64,000 nucleotides of DNA from Stercorarius parasiticus (lineage: Eukaryota; Chordata; Aves; Charadriiformes; Stercorariidae), in contig VWZL01001304.1 of NCBI GenBank assembly GCA_013396915.1, forward strand, positions 281,109-345,108. The letters run 5' to 3'. A model generated the notes under the pieces. That model searched no databases. It was not told where the DNA came from and worked only from the letters and a program-made list of their open reading frames with translations. Each line of letters starts with the position of its first letter. Within the stretch, counting starts at the first letter, position 1. Position numbers and translations under genes: made by a program. Shown here piece by piece: positions 1-17,539 of this stretch.

Positions 1-771
1 AAATTGGATCTAAAACTTGGCTGATGTCATCATGTACAAAATTAAAAGGGTAAAAAATGCTGAGCCTATATATAACTAAATCTATAGAACCCTCTGTTAG
101 GAAAAAAACCCCACCTTTCAACCAGAATTTACCTTCTTACATAGCAGAATGATACACATAAAAGCGTTTGCTTAGCTGTTGTATCTATTCTACTTTTTAC
201 TTTGCCATTAACAAAGCTATTTATGCATATATCAATTAGACACTTCCCCCTGATAGCCAGGTCTCTGTTTTCAATTAATTCTACTTCAGCCTACCCCAAG
301 CCCTGGGCTTGCAAAGGGATCTCCAACTATTCGGACTCTAGGTTCTCTTGCTGGATTAAGGCACCGGTTGTTTTTCTTAGTATTGGTTATGGTAACATTT
401 ATTATTTGTGCTTGCTGGAGAAGTCACCCACAGGAGAACAAGTGGATAATACAGTTGGGCAATTAGAAAAACAAGTAGGACTGTTTAAATAATGGGGAAG
501 CTCTTGAATTAGATTAAGCCATAGATCCTGGAAAAGTTTCCCTCACACGAAGCCAGTTGTGTAGCAAAGACCCTGACTGAACAACTACAGGTATATTTAT
601 ATCAGAAGTAATTTGGCATGGTAGGAATGTAATAGTAAAGTGAAACCATCCTTACTAACAGCCCTCACGCTTTCATGAAAAATACATCATGCGCTGTGTC
701 TGCATGCAGTCAGTAGGAGGGAGATAATAAACCTTTCATTTCCAATTCAGCCTGTTTATTCATTACTTTAC
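1..771 (-). other. Start of ASXL3 intron 11
   Basis: After the exon 11 donor at 771 the remaining sequence is AT-rich intron. I see no repeat, splice acceptor with coding sequence, or other feature. Exon 12 must lie before position 1. Confidence 0.85.
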
Positions 772-2725
772 CTTAAGAGGTGGAACTCGGGGTTCTTCTC
801 TGGGTGGCTGATCTTTATCAGATGGACTCGTTGATGAAGCACTACGGTTAGGCTGATCATCATCTATTCTAGCTCTCTTCTCTTTGCAGATTCCAAAACT
901 GTGTTGTTCTGCTGTTTTCCTCTTTGGGATCTCTGGGTCTCTACTTTCATTCCTCACTTCAGGTGATTTTGTGGGTTCTAATGACTTGGAAGAATGTGAA
1001 CTCTCTAGGCGGCCTTGGGTGCTGCCTGTTAGCTTGTGAGATTTACTTCTGCACACTTCAGAGAATGTAGCTTTCTCTAGAGATGAGGTATATAGTTTGT
1101 CATGTGGCTTTGATGGAAGCAATTCGATATTTTTGCCAACTGATCCTTCTGATAAGACAGATACCTCTGATGGCAAGAGTGTACCTTTCTTGTCACCTCT
1201 TTGCTGAACACTGTGATTTTTAATTTTGATCACCTCTGGAGGAGAGTGTTCTGGGATGGATGCAATGTAGGATTTCTCAATTTCAGAATGTGACTTACAT
1301 GGCTGATGACTGAGGTTTTTGCTTTGGGGCTCTTCCAATACTGAAGTATCAGGCATAATTGTTAGTGGACCAACTTTCATATTTTCAGGGGCACTTTGAA
1401 GTTGCTTTGGCTGAACAACAAGATTCTCTTCTTGAACCACCTTAGGAATGGCAGGGCTTTCTTCTTTCAAAGTGGGAAGGGAGTCTTCCAACAAACACGG
1501 TGATTTCCTTTGTTGCAGAATAAGTCTTTCATTGCTTGGGGAATTAGAAACTGGAGACGTCTCTGATGGAAGAGGCAAACTATTTGCTACGGATGTTTCA
1601 GAAGTTAGAAGAACAGAAGATACTGAAGATGTTTCTGATGTTAAAGGCAAATCAGACATTGGAGATGTTTCTGATGTTAAAGGTAAATTAGAAGCTGGTG
1701 ATGCCTCTGATGTTAAAGGTAAATTTGACATCAGAGATGCTTCTGAAGTTATAGGTGAGGTGGACATTGGAGAGATTTCTGACATTAAAGGTGTGTGCAA
1801 ATTTTCATCACTGGCCTTTTGCTGAATATCACCTTCAATGTTTTCAGTACTGGACACTTCAGATGAGCAAGCTGTTTCAAGAGACGCTGGAGTACAGGGT
1901 TCCTCTGAAGTCGACTGAGTGTCTCCTCCAGGCGAGGCAATGCAAACACATGGTCCCTCTGGACTTCCAGAGGAAAAGGAAGTTTCAGAAATACAAGCAT
2001 TCTCAGACAACTGTTCCTCAGGGTCACTTTGAAGCTCCATATCCACTGCAATGCCTCCACCAGTGAACAAGGAGCCTTCCAGAGCAGCATTTTGCATTTC
2101 TGGTGCAATTAGCTCTTTTGCAGACTCAGAATCTTTCTCTGCTGTATCACTGACAGAGTTTGTGGATGAAGCTGATCGTGCTGGTGATACGCAATCCTCC
2201 AGCTGATCTATCACAACTGACATCTCCTCCTGAGGGCATTCAGACTTCAACTCCACTTTAATTTCAATGTGGGATACAGTATCAGTTACATCATTCATCA
2301 TGACACAGGACTCAGTGCTGTCTGCAAGCTGTACTGCCTCTGTTTCTTCATTTGTGCCAGCTGGACTGACTGACTCCTCAGAAAACTCATGTTCTGGTTT
2401 ATGGTTTTCCTCTTGGCATTCACAAATACTTGTCTCAACCTCTTCAGCAATCTCCTCCTGAATGATTGATTCTTCGGGTACCAGTATATCCTCTGATTCT
2501 GCAGTTAGATCCTTGACAGGAACCTGTTCCATACTACAAAGAGGTGGACAATAATCTCTCTCTGGCAAAGGTGGAATTTTAGTGCCTTTCTCTTCTTGAT
2601 CCTCAGAAGTTGCTTGCTTAGAAGGACGAGGTGTGCCAGAAGATCCACACAAAGAATTGCTTTCATCTTCATCATTGTTCTGCACTGCAGTGAGTTTCAT
2701 TGATTCTCCTCTTGACATTCCCAAT
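772..2725 (-). CDS. ASXL3: ASXL3 exon 11, Ser/Thr/Glu-rich central region
   Basis: This 1,954-nt exon gives 651 codons after one leading nucleotide. The acceptor is ttatttag at 2733-2726 and the donor AAG|gtaaag at 772-766. The first A completes a Lys codon begun in exon 10, and LGMSRGES ends the DEUBAD segment. The rest is low-complexity and probably disordered: an acidic stretch with [17 protein letters not shown], the block [20 protein letters not shown], seven tandem 12-residue repeats (1534-1785), and a basic segment [20 protein letters not shown] close to the 3' end, as found in ASXL proteins before EEPRVPPLK. The frame is fully open. The ORF runs on to an in-frame ATG at 2803-2805 and to a stop at 763-765, but both lie in intron, so neither is a true start or end. 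This exon and exon 12 carry most human disease truncations. No break or missing block is seen. Confidence 0.95.
1534..1785 (-). repeat. ASXL3: Seven tandem 12-residue (36-nt) repeats inside ASXL3 exon 11
   Basis: In the coding frame, exactly 84 codons divide into seven units of 12 residues. In protein order they are [72 protein letters not shown] and [12 protein letters not shown]. The consensus is roughly T-S-E-x-S-x-x-S-x-L-P-L. The middle units agree best and the outer ones are degraded, the usual pattern of an old tandem expansion. On the plus strand this appears as recurring aaaggcaaat/tcagatgtttc-type words. From memory, human ASXL3 has the same block, so the expansion predates the bird-mammal split. 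The Ser/Thr density suggests phosphorylation, but no function is known to me. Confidence 0.9.
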
Positions 2726-8461
<5,736 letters not shown>

Positions 8462-11400
8462 CTAGAAAATAAGCCGATGGTAGCAGAAGATAGTGTCAGA
8501 AATAGCGTCAGCTAAGATTACATAAAAACAGAGTTCCAATTAGGGGAAGTGGGGAGGGATAGGAAATGGGAATGGGAATAACAAAGAAAATTACCTACTA
8601 CTACTAAACCAGCATTTTCATTATAGTCGTTATTGTAAATGCAAGTGGTCTTAATCCAGTATCAGTGTGCTCTCTTCAGTCATCAGTACTACTGACGATA
8701 ACTCAGTTTACAACTGATTGATGTGTTTTAATCACAGCCCGCTATCTTGAGCCTATGTCTACAGCTATTTTACACAACCAAAAATTAAGATCGTTATTGT
8801 ACTTGTGCATCTGACTGGAATATGGTACAAAACAAGTTAATTAAAGCTAATGAAGACAGTAAATTTGCTCTTTCCAAATAAATCTAACATTCATGTTAGC
8901 TAATATGCTGTACTGGCAGAAGAGTGGATGACAGGTAACCTTAATAACTTAGCACTAAAACTAGATACAGGTATACGTATAATTTTATAGGCATCAACAG
9001 TGAAAACTGTGGAAGAACATTATAATTATTTTTACTTTATACATCTGTCAAACATTCAATAATAAAGCACCATTAAAAGTCTTGATCACAGTATTTTCTA
9101 CAATAATTCTCAAAAGCAATCCAACTATTGAGCTTTCTTTTATGATAAAACAGTGCTTATTTTCAGGTTGTGAGGATATGTCTGACTATTGAAGGAATTC
9201 TAATAACTGAAAAAAGTAATTACATAAAACAAATTAGCAGTGGGTATCACCTCTAGCATAATAAATAAACAGACAATAAAAACAAACTAGCAAATACAGA
9301 GAGAAAGAGAGGGACCAGCAGAAGAGGTAACATTACGAGAACAAACACTCTCACTATTTTACATCCTTTAAGGTAACTAAGAGATAAATGTTTGACAACA
9401 CCATTTGTGATCTCGCAGTAGAAACCAGCACATTTTCCAGCATATTAACATGTTTTAGCTATGTAATATCCCCTAATTCTCAGTGCTTGTTTCAAACTGG
9501 AGCTAGAAAGAAGCAGATGTGTCAGAAACATTAAATTATATTTAGCTGGATCTCCCTCACTGAGCTCTATATTTCACTGATAATACTGTCTCTACTTTCA
9601 GAACAGTCTTTGCTAATTTACTCATTGCCTAGCTGACATCCTGTCTCACAATAATCTCATAGGAGTAAACCAGAAAGATGTGAAGTAGTGAAAAGAGAAA
9701 TAGAGTGATAAGCACGGATGCTGAAAAACAGCCAATGCTAAAGGCATTTGATTACAGCAAGAAAAACAGTGTGTGCACGGTACCAGGGTCCCTCAGCAGG
9801 ATATGCACCTACAGTACTGCTGCCTGTGATTTCCTGCTATATGGCATTGTTTTGCCAATATGTCATAGGATTTGCATTCAAGTAGGGTGGATATGTAATG
9901 CTTCTACGCTTCTCACGATGTGGGTTGTGGAACACACGCATATTAATTACAGATAGGCTATGACTAATGCTGAAACTGGAGGAAAACTGTAAAGAAACAG
10001 TGAAACACGCAGCAGAAGCAGCAAGAACATAAAACCAGTGAGGCAAGAGAAAGGCCATAAAGAACATGTACTTATTGTAGAAATCAAACTGGTATGACAC
10101 ATTATCTCCTTTCTGCACAAATGAACTTTTCCAGAAATATTTAAATTCCAGAATTAATATATTAAGTGAGATTTCTAGATACCAGTGCCTCTTGCACCTA
10201 AACAAACCAACCAATATACGGTCAAAAATGGAACTTGCACAATTTCATAAAAAGGTAAGACAAGAAGTTACAAAGATAAGAATCACAAGTTACTGAATAA
10301 ACAATTCTTTGTGCCTCAAAGGAAGGTGCTGAAGCTACCTTCAGTTTCAACATAAAAGGAGATGATAGCAATACCCACTTGTGTCAACGTAGGTTCTACT
10401 CCAAACTTCAGTAAATTCAACATTTTATCTCTAAGCCTGACAGTGTTTTGTAGGAAACAGTAATACAGACATGAAATTTTTATTATCATATTTAACCTCA
10501 TTTATTTGCAGGCTGTCTCTGAAAGGCACGATCCTCCTGAAACTCCATTGCTTAGCTGATGGCAAACAGTGTAGCCATAAGACTAGCCAGACCAACAAAT
10601 CTCATAGGAAAGTAATAATTTGTGGACAACAATTTTCTGTTAAAGCAGCAAGAGGATCCAAGTTATCCTAAGGTCATACGATCATTAGATCTCATGCAAA
10701 GTTGGAATGTACCGCAAGGGGCGGAAAGAGAATGCCACTTTTCAGCAGCAAGCCACTTTCAGATTGCATTACACATAATACGAAACTGTAGCCAAGTGTG
10801 ATTGAGCTATTTCACCAGGCTGCATAAATCAAGAGCATTATGAAGACTGCCAAGTTATATTACCATGCGAATACAAGAACAACAGTACTAGCTTTGTTGT
10901 AACCCTCTTGTAAGGACATGAGAAAAGCAAGCTTTGTAGGAAGAGTTACTGCATCTCTTATTTTATTGGCTATTATACCTGGAAAAAAATGCCGACGTTT
11001 TTGGGTGTACGATTTCTTATAAGCTGTGAAACTGAAACTGCGAACGCCAAGCTAAATGCTAGAAAGAGGTTCAATCAAATTCAAATGTTAACTAGTCCAC
11101 CTGAGAGAAAAGCACAGGCTGGAACTTCAGAACAGAAAGCAAATGTTAGCGAGGTCACAGGTAAAGTTCATTAGTTCTTGTAGACCAGAAAAAATGCCAA
11201 TAGTAAGTACCTGTGAAAGAAAAAAGGAGGGGGAAAAAAACCCAGGAGAAGAATAGCGGAAAGGGAGAAGGTTGCAGTGGGTTACCTAAGAAGAAAAATT
11301 AGTGTAGGTCAACTAGCAAAGGAACAACACATCATTTAAGGACTGCATCAGAAAACAGATGCATGCTGCACTGACCACTTTAGATATTAACTGTAACAGC

Positions 11401-14400
11401 TGACAAGTATTAGGGAACTATGTTCACAAGATCAAAAATATGATGTTAAAGATGCTTAGGTTAAGAAAAGTAAGAAGAACAAACTCCAGAAGGAGTCACT
11501 GCTGACTTCATGATAGTCATTGCCTTTGATGAACTGGCAGAGGAAGACCTTTCCTAAGACCTGTGTTCATGGGACCATACAAGTCATGGAAGATCTAAGT
11601 AGCTGGAACAGCCGAAATCTAGACAGAAGAGCATATAATGATACAGAAGGTGGAAACAGACTAATTAGAGAAGAAGCTTCCAGTGATCTATTTTAGCATA
11701 GTATGAAAAAATAATTTCATGCTAAAGCATTATGGAGGGATGCATGAAAGTAGTTATCATTACCTATACTTGGTACACTTAATTTAGCGTAAAAGATAGC
11801 AATGGAAAAAATGCAGGAAATAAAGAGTTGAGCAGTCCCAGTGACTTCGCCAAACCTGCTCAGAAATTTGAGATAGAAGAAAACCTATAGTGGGAATGGA
11901 GGACAAAATAGCTAAAGGAACTCATAATGGCCAAAGAGCTGAAGTGAACGAAGCAGAAATTTTCAAAATGTTGTAAGAAGAAAAAAGTACTAAGCAGAAA
12001 GCAGATCCACTACCAATTCAGGAAAACAACTCAAACTAAGCTAACAAGAAGTTCAATCGTTTAGCTATTTTTGATTAATTTAAAGATTTCTACAAAGGGG
12101 AAAAAAAGTTTGAAGAAATTAGAACAGACACAAAATGAGCAATATTACATCTAGTTGTTTTGAAAAAGTCTGTCAGAAACAACACAAACAAAGCTGTTTT
12201 AGTCTTTTTCTCAATAACCTAGTCATGTTTCAGGCTGACGTTTTTTCTGCTCTGTTGAACTTGGAAGGACTAAGAGGTCTTCCTGCTACAATATTAGCTA
12301 ACAATCTCTACTGAAATCTTCTTTTCTACCTCACCCAGAAAATGCATTTTCACCCAAGTCAAAAAGTTAAAGTGGAAATTGAAAATTTTGAAGCCAAGGG
12401 GTGTATTTACTTCTGTATGCTCTGATGATAGAGACAGCACAATTAACCACTAGGTCTAAATTAGAACTTGAAGAAACACACCAATAAAGCAGTTCTTAAA
12501 TACACTATTAATTTTTATGGTATTTAAAAAATGCTGTCCAACAGAGACAGTGTGTTAATGAGCTGGAACACCAAACATCTCTTGGAAAGTTTATGTTTTA
12601 TTCTGTTGAGCTTTAAATGTCTTTTTTTTTCTGATTAAGCACAATGGTAGAATTATGTTTTCTAATTAATACCTCTGTGCAGAATTCACAATGGCTTCTA
12701 AAAGTTCCTCTTTTCATTGAAAGTAAACAAAAAAACACCCAACCCCAAAACATATCTGCTAAAGCCCAACATCTGTTTGCATTACAAAGCAAATGTCAAA
12801 CACTCTTATCAGAAGGAACTGAGTAATCTTTCTATGAACAGCTACTTCAATTATTTTCCTCCAAGTTCCACTGAAAATTCTCTTCTGACAATAAGGCAGG
12901 GATTATTTTTGTAGCTCAACCTGAAGATGCACACTGGTGGTTTAGCAGGGATACAGCAAGTACTGCATAGGTGCGTACTGGTAGGTTACCTGATCTTGGC
13001 TAGAATATTCAAAGACAAAGAATTAGCAAATCTATTATTTCTATCTCTCTTTCAAATGATTCAAAATTCTCCTAATGTATTTATAAAACTACTAGTGATC
13101 CACTATATATAGTTCCTGTGTAGTATAATTTATTTCTTACATGAAAGCTTATGTATGAACATTATGCCATTTGACCACACCTCACAATACAAAACAAACA
13201 AAAAATCAGTGAGAGAAGTGAAGATACATCCAAATTAAGTGTTCAATACCACTCAAGTAGTTATACACTTTCTAGAAACCCTCTTCTGTGCTTTTATATT
13301 CTGTCTTGGGGGAAGAACAGTTCTGTAATTCACAGACTTTCCCAAAGGTATGTAAAAGGAATTATGTGCAAAAGATGGAAGGTATGAGAAAATACATTGT
13401 GACATTTTTGCATTAAAGCCTCCAAAATATTAAAAATGAAAATCTAGCAGCATTTACATCACACACAGGAAAAAATTACATTTTATTTATGTATGTGGAG
13501 AGACACCATTGACAGTTTGTAACGTGGAACTCCAGTGATTCTCCAGTGGTGGGGACCAGCATCAAACTGATCTGTGATGAATGTGCAAATGCAGCACCTG
13601 AAGATGCCGAAACCTTAGTGACTGACTTTCTGAAGGCAAACGCTTTGGAGAGCTGGCTAGACAACATGCCAGGCCTGGCTCATTTTACTCGTCGATCACA
13701 GAGCAAAAGTTCACAGGTGACAGGGAAGACCAGTATCTGTATTTTCCCCCCAAAATCTCTAATACTAAGGGGAATGCTCTCCAAGAAACAGAACTGTTGA
13801 GTCCAAGTAAACAGAAATAAACGCTTCATTTAGGTAGTCTGCATCATCACTCTGGAAGAGCTCCTCTGTTTCCACTAACACTAAAGGAAGCATAAAGAAG
13901 ATCAGACTCCTAATTAGGACCTCTACGTTTGCTACCTAAGCTAGTCAGCATGAAACACGCCCTCACAACATAAATCCAAAGAGAACACCAATAGATCTGT
14001 TTGTAGTGTACCAGATGATCTCTTGCTCCACAAAATCCCCAAAGGATTAAAATTTGCTATCAAATCTAGGAAAAAGTGATAGTAAGCTTTAGAAGAGATT
14101 GCAACAACACAATGCATGTCTTAACACGCACGAGCTTCTACTAATTGGACATCCTCTGAATGCAAACTACTCTAAACCAGGTGAGTGTTTTGGAATATAT
14201 GCTTTGGTGACTAATTTTTGTGCCTTTCTTACACATCCATTATATTAGCTAGGCGAACTGTGTCCAAATTCATCTTTGTTGATCCTATAAATTTCTACCG
14301 CTTCCTACTGATGATCGTGAAGTCTTATGCATTAATTGTTCCCTCATGGCAGTGTTTTTGTGAGGAACAAACAGATCTCACAGCGCTTAACACCAAGCTA

Positions 14401-14642
14401 GGTGGTTCATGTTGTAACAGGAGTCAGCTGCCTTCTCTTTTAAAGCCATGACTTTTTAAAATAGGCTACCTACTCAGATTACTTTAGCCACCCAAATACA
14501 GATGTAAGCAACAACTATTTATAGCTGTCAACTATCTTAGTTGACTAAGGTCAGAAAACACTGACCTTAGGCCTGAGACTTTTTCAAGGCTTGTGAAGCA
14601 GTATGTGGAATGGAAGACAGAAAATGCAAAAATAAGTTTGGC
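8462..14642 (-). other. ASXL3 intron 8, 3' part, no recognised element
   Basis: This is AT-rich intron. ORFs up to 125 codons occur on both strands but resemble no protein known to me and lack splice context. A stretch at 11200-12000 is A/G-rich on the plus strand and may be old repeat debris. The 13490-13800 stretch is less AT-rich and holds an 84-codon plus-strand ORF that I could not identify. Confidence 0.7.
14545..14570. repeat. Perfect 10-bp stem-loop near the solo LTR
   Basis: ctaaggtcag (14545-14554), loop aaaaca, ctgaccttag (14561-14570). Another small inverted pair, gtcaac and gttgac (14527-14532 and 14540-14545), abuts it on the left. Both lie about 75-120 bp before the LTR and outside its target duplication. 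Confidence 0.85.
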
Positions 14643-14647
14643 CCAAT
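14643..14647 (+). repeat. Left target-site duplication of the solo LTR
   Basis: ccaat directly before the LTR start, identical to 15235-15239. A 5-bp duplication fits the ERVL/ERV3-type integrases. Confidence 0.9.
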
Positions 14648-15234
14648 TGTGCTGGTTTTGGCTGGGATACAGTTAATTTTCGCCATAGTAGCTACTATGG
14701 CGCTACGTTTTGGATTTGTGCTGAAAACAGTGTTGATAATACAGGGATGCTTTTGTTATTGCTCAGCAGTGCTTACACAAAGTCAAGGCCTTTTCTGTTC
14801 CTCACACCACCCCGCCAGTGAGTAGGCTGGGGGTGCACAAGAAGCTGGGAGGGGACACAGCTGGGACAGCTGACCCCAACTGACCAAAGGGATATTCCAT
14901 ACCATGTGATGTCATGCTCAGCAATAAAAAGCTAGGGGAAGAAGAAGGAAGGGGCGAACCTTCAGAGTTATGGTACTTGTCTTCCCAAGTAACGGTTACA
15001 CATGGTGGAGCCCTGCTGTCCTGGAGATAGCTGAACACTTGCCAGCTGATGGGAAGATTCCTTGTTTTGCTTTGCTTGCGTGGACAGCTTTTGCTTTACC
15101 TGTTAAACTGTCTTTTATCTCAACCCAGGAGTTTTCTCACTTTTACCCTTCCAATTCCCTCCCCCATCCCACCTGGGAGGAGTGAGCGAGCAGTTGTGTG
15201 GTGCTTAGTTGCCAGCTGGGGTTAAACTACGACA
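14648..15234 (+). mobile_element. Solo LTR of an avian endogenous retrovirus (ERVL-like)
   Basis: A 587-bp element starts tgtgctggttttggctggga and ends ggggttaaactacgaca, with TG...CA termini and identical 5-bp flanks (ccaat). I recognise it from memory as an LTR family that is abundant in Neoaves genomes. Other landmarks are gtgctgaaaacagtgttgat, ccccaactgaccaaaggga, a degraded TATA-like caataaaaag at about 14919, and gttaaactgtctt near 15100, which sits where the family has its polyadenylation signal. No internal retroviral sequence or second LTR is present, so it is a solo LTR left by recombination. It is oriented opposite to ASXL3 transcription, the usual tolerated orientation in introns. 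Subfamily and age need a library comparison. Confidence 0.9.
14681..14702. repeat. Perfect 22-bp palindrome inside the LTR
   Basis: cgccatagtag (14681-14691) is followed at once by its exact reverse complement ctactatggcg (14692-14702). It lies 34 bp inside the LTR 5' end, in what would be U3. Confidence 0.88.
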
Positions 15235-15239
15235 CCAAT
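15235..15239 (+). repeat. Right target-site duplication of the solo LTR
   Basis: ccaat directly after the terminal ca of the LTR, matching 14643-14647 exactly. Confidence 0.9.
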
Positions 15240-17539
15240 AGACAAGCACGTCCCCAGGTGATACTAACAAATATCTGTGTACACCACCAAAACTGGATGC
15301 TTGCCACCTGTGATCAGTGGCTTCAGGCCACTACTTAAAGTGCTTTTGGAATTCTTTGAAGGGGCAAATAGAAGGTGTGACTGCTAGCAGTCATAACAAA
15401 AACAATATCCAAACTCATACTTTACAAACTATCATTTGATGACAAAGATTAATATTTGTTATTAATGATTTCTATAGTGTTATTGCCCAAGGCATACAAG
15501 CCTAGACCCTACAGCTCTATACAAACGTAACTTAAAAAGTAATGGAGGGTGGTGGCATTCCTGGCTGGAATTCAGCTTAAGATTAAAACAACTGATGTAA
15601 ATGTCTGGACATGGCCTAGGTTTCCAATCTCCTATTACAGTCAATGGAAGTCTAGCTGATGCAGCCAATGGAGCCTAGAGGACTATTCAGCTGACTAGCA
15701 AGTCAGCATCTACTTTACAGTGAGACAAATAGCTCTTCAGGCTCTTTGTTCATGTATTGACTTGATCTGCGTCATCTGTAATGGGAGTTTAGACACTTAG
15801 TACACTTGCAGACATCCAAATTTAGGTGTCTTCATTTGGAAGTGAATCCTATCCTCCTCTGTGTCAAACAGCTCAGAAACTGGATACAGGAAAGCTACAA
15901 GGAGGTAACACACTGCAACGACAGGGAAGCCTAACAGAAAAGCACTGACCAAATTAATTCCTGTTAATGCTTATAAAGCACATCATAAAAAATGAGGCAA
16001 TTTCTAAAGGCCATCTACCTTGCCATTAACTGCTGAAAACTTAAAGTCATCCTTTGTCACACGGAGCAGAACTAGATACAAGCTCTGCAGATACCTTTGG
16101 ACAAAACATTCCAGGTATAAGCATCCACAAACATACTCCTGAGCACTGATACATCAGAATACGAACCTACATCTGCTGCACTGGATACCAAAGACTACAT
16201 TCCTATTCCTCTTGCAACAGCATGTTTAAAACCGGCACATGTGAATTTTAAATAGGCAGTCTCAGGCACCAGCAACTAGTTTACATGTGTGATTGTTTGG
16301 CAAGTTTGAAATTCAGATAAGAACAGCACAATGCACCCAACCACACCATCAGACAATAAAAATCTCTGCATGCTAAAACTCCAGACCTTCATATGATCTT
16401 TGTATACAGAGAAAGGTAATCCCAAAATCAGAATCTGTTCTGGAAAAAGAGAGGAACCAGTCCCAAGAACAGATTAAGAAAAGCCAGTGCTCCCAGTGTC
16501 CAAGAGATTCACCACCTCCAAAGGGAATTCCAAGGGGAGTTGGGAATGAGGACAACAGAGATCATCTGATGAACCTCATGAAGGCCTTGGTAGGTACGAT
16601 GCCTGCAAAATCTACCCATTTCACTGGTTATTAAATTTTGGTATCCACCTACCTTCACTCTAAGAACACAGCCAGAAATGAGACTGAGTGGATCAGAAGT
16701 GACAAGGAGGCTGTAGGAATCATGATGGAACCTAGGGATCTGTTGATGTTTTTATCAGTAGTCACAGACGTGTCCTGGTAATGAAGTTATGGTTCAAGAG
16801 GTGCTACAGGCAGAACGGCTTTGGCATCTTCACCCATGGGGTGATGCCCCAAGAAGATTTAGAGATATGGCAATAGGTAAGCAAAGATGGAAAACAGCCC
16901 TGACAGAGGAAAGGAAGATCCTGTAAAAACAGGCTTGCTAATTTCTCCAAAATTTGCATGCTGTATTTATATACGTGGCCCAATAGTATGGGCAAATCAA
17001 ATAAAATACTGTTCTGTGCACCACTGCCAAAACAAGTTTGTTTATAAAAGGAGGGGTTAAAGAAGGGGCGAATGTGATGACAGTGGTACGCTTATCTCAG
17101 TCTTTGATGGTTGAACACTAATGCAAGAACTACAAATGGTACTTAGGAAACTTGGAAGATTTAGTTGACAATCAAAATTTTGCCTTAATTGGCAAAATGG
17201 AGATCTGATAATTCATATGACTGATAATAATATAAAAGACTAAAGCTTGTTTGGGAAAAAAAAGAAAGAAGAAATGACAACAGAATAAAAATAATAAAGT
17301 GTTTCAAGTAGGAATACTTTCATAAATGCAGAATTAGTTGGGACAATCCCCAAGAACATGGTGCTAGTGAAAAAGGAGTTAAAGAAACCTCACAGTTCTT
17401 TAAATAAACAATACTGACCACATGGAGTGCAAAGCCTCCCGCAAAGGAGTAACGGGGATTGTACAATGAGACCACATTGTCTTAGTTAGGACCTCACTGT
17501 TGATCTCACTGCATGCAGGGGATGGAAATGAGGTCAACT
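15240..17539 (-). other. ASXL3 intron 8, between LTR and CR1 relic
   Basis: Intron with somewhat mixed composition. Nothing is firmly recognised. The part from about 16650 may already belong to the old CR1 relic downstream, but similarity there is too weak to claim. Confidence 0.6.

Noticed and set aside
1448..2108. Antisense and overlapping ORFs across exon 11 (for example plus 1448-1825, 125 codons)
   Set aside because: They are frame shadows of the repetitive ASXL3 coding sequence; their repeat pattern is just the complement of the 12-residue repeats.
13546..13800. Plus-strand ORF with an acidic start, possibly a transposon or pseudogene piece
   Set aside because: No similarity that I can name and no terminal repeats or poly(A) tail near it.
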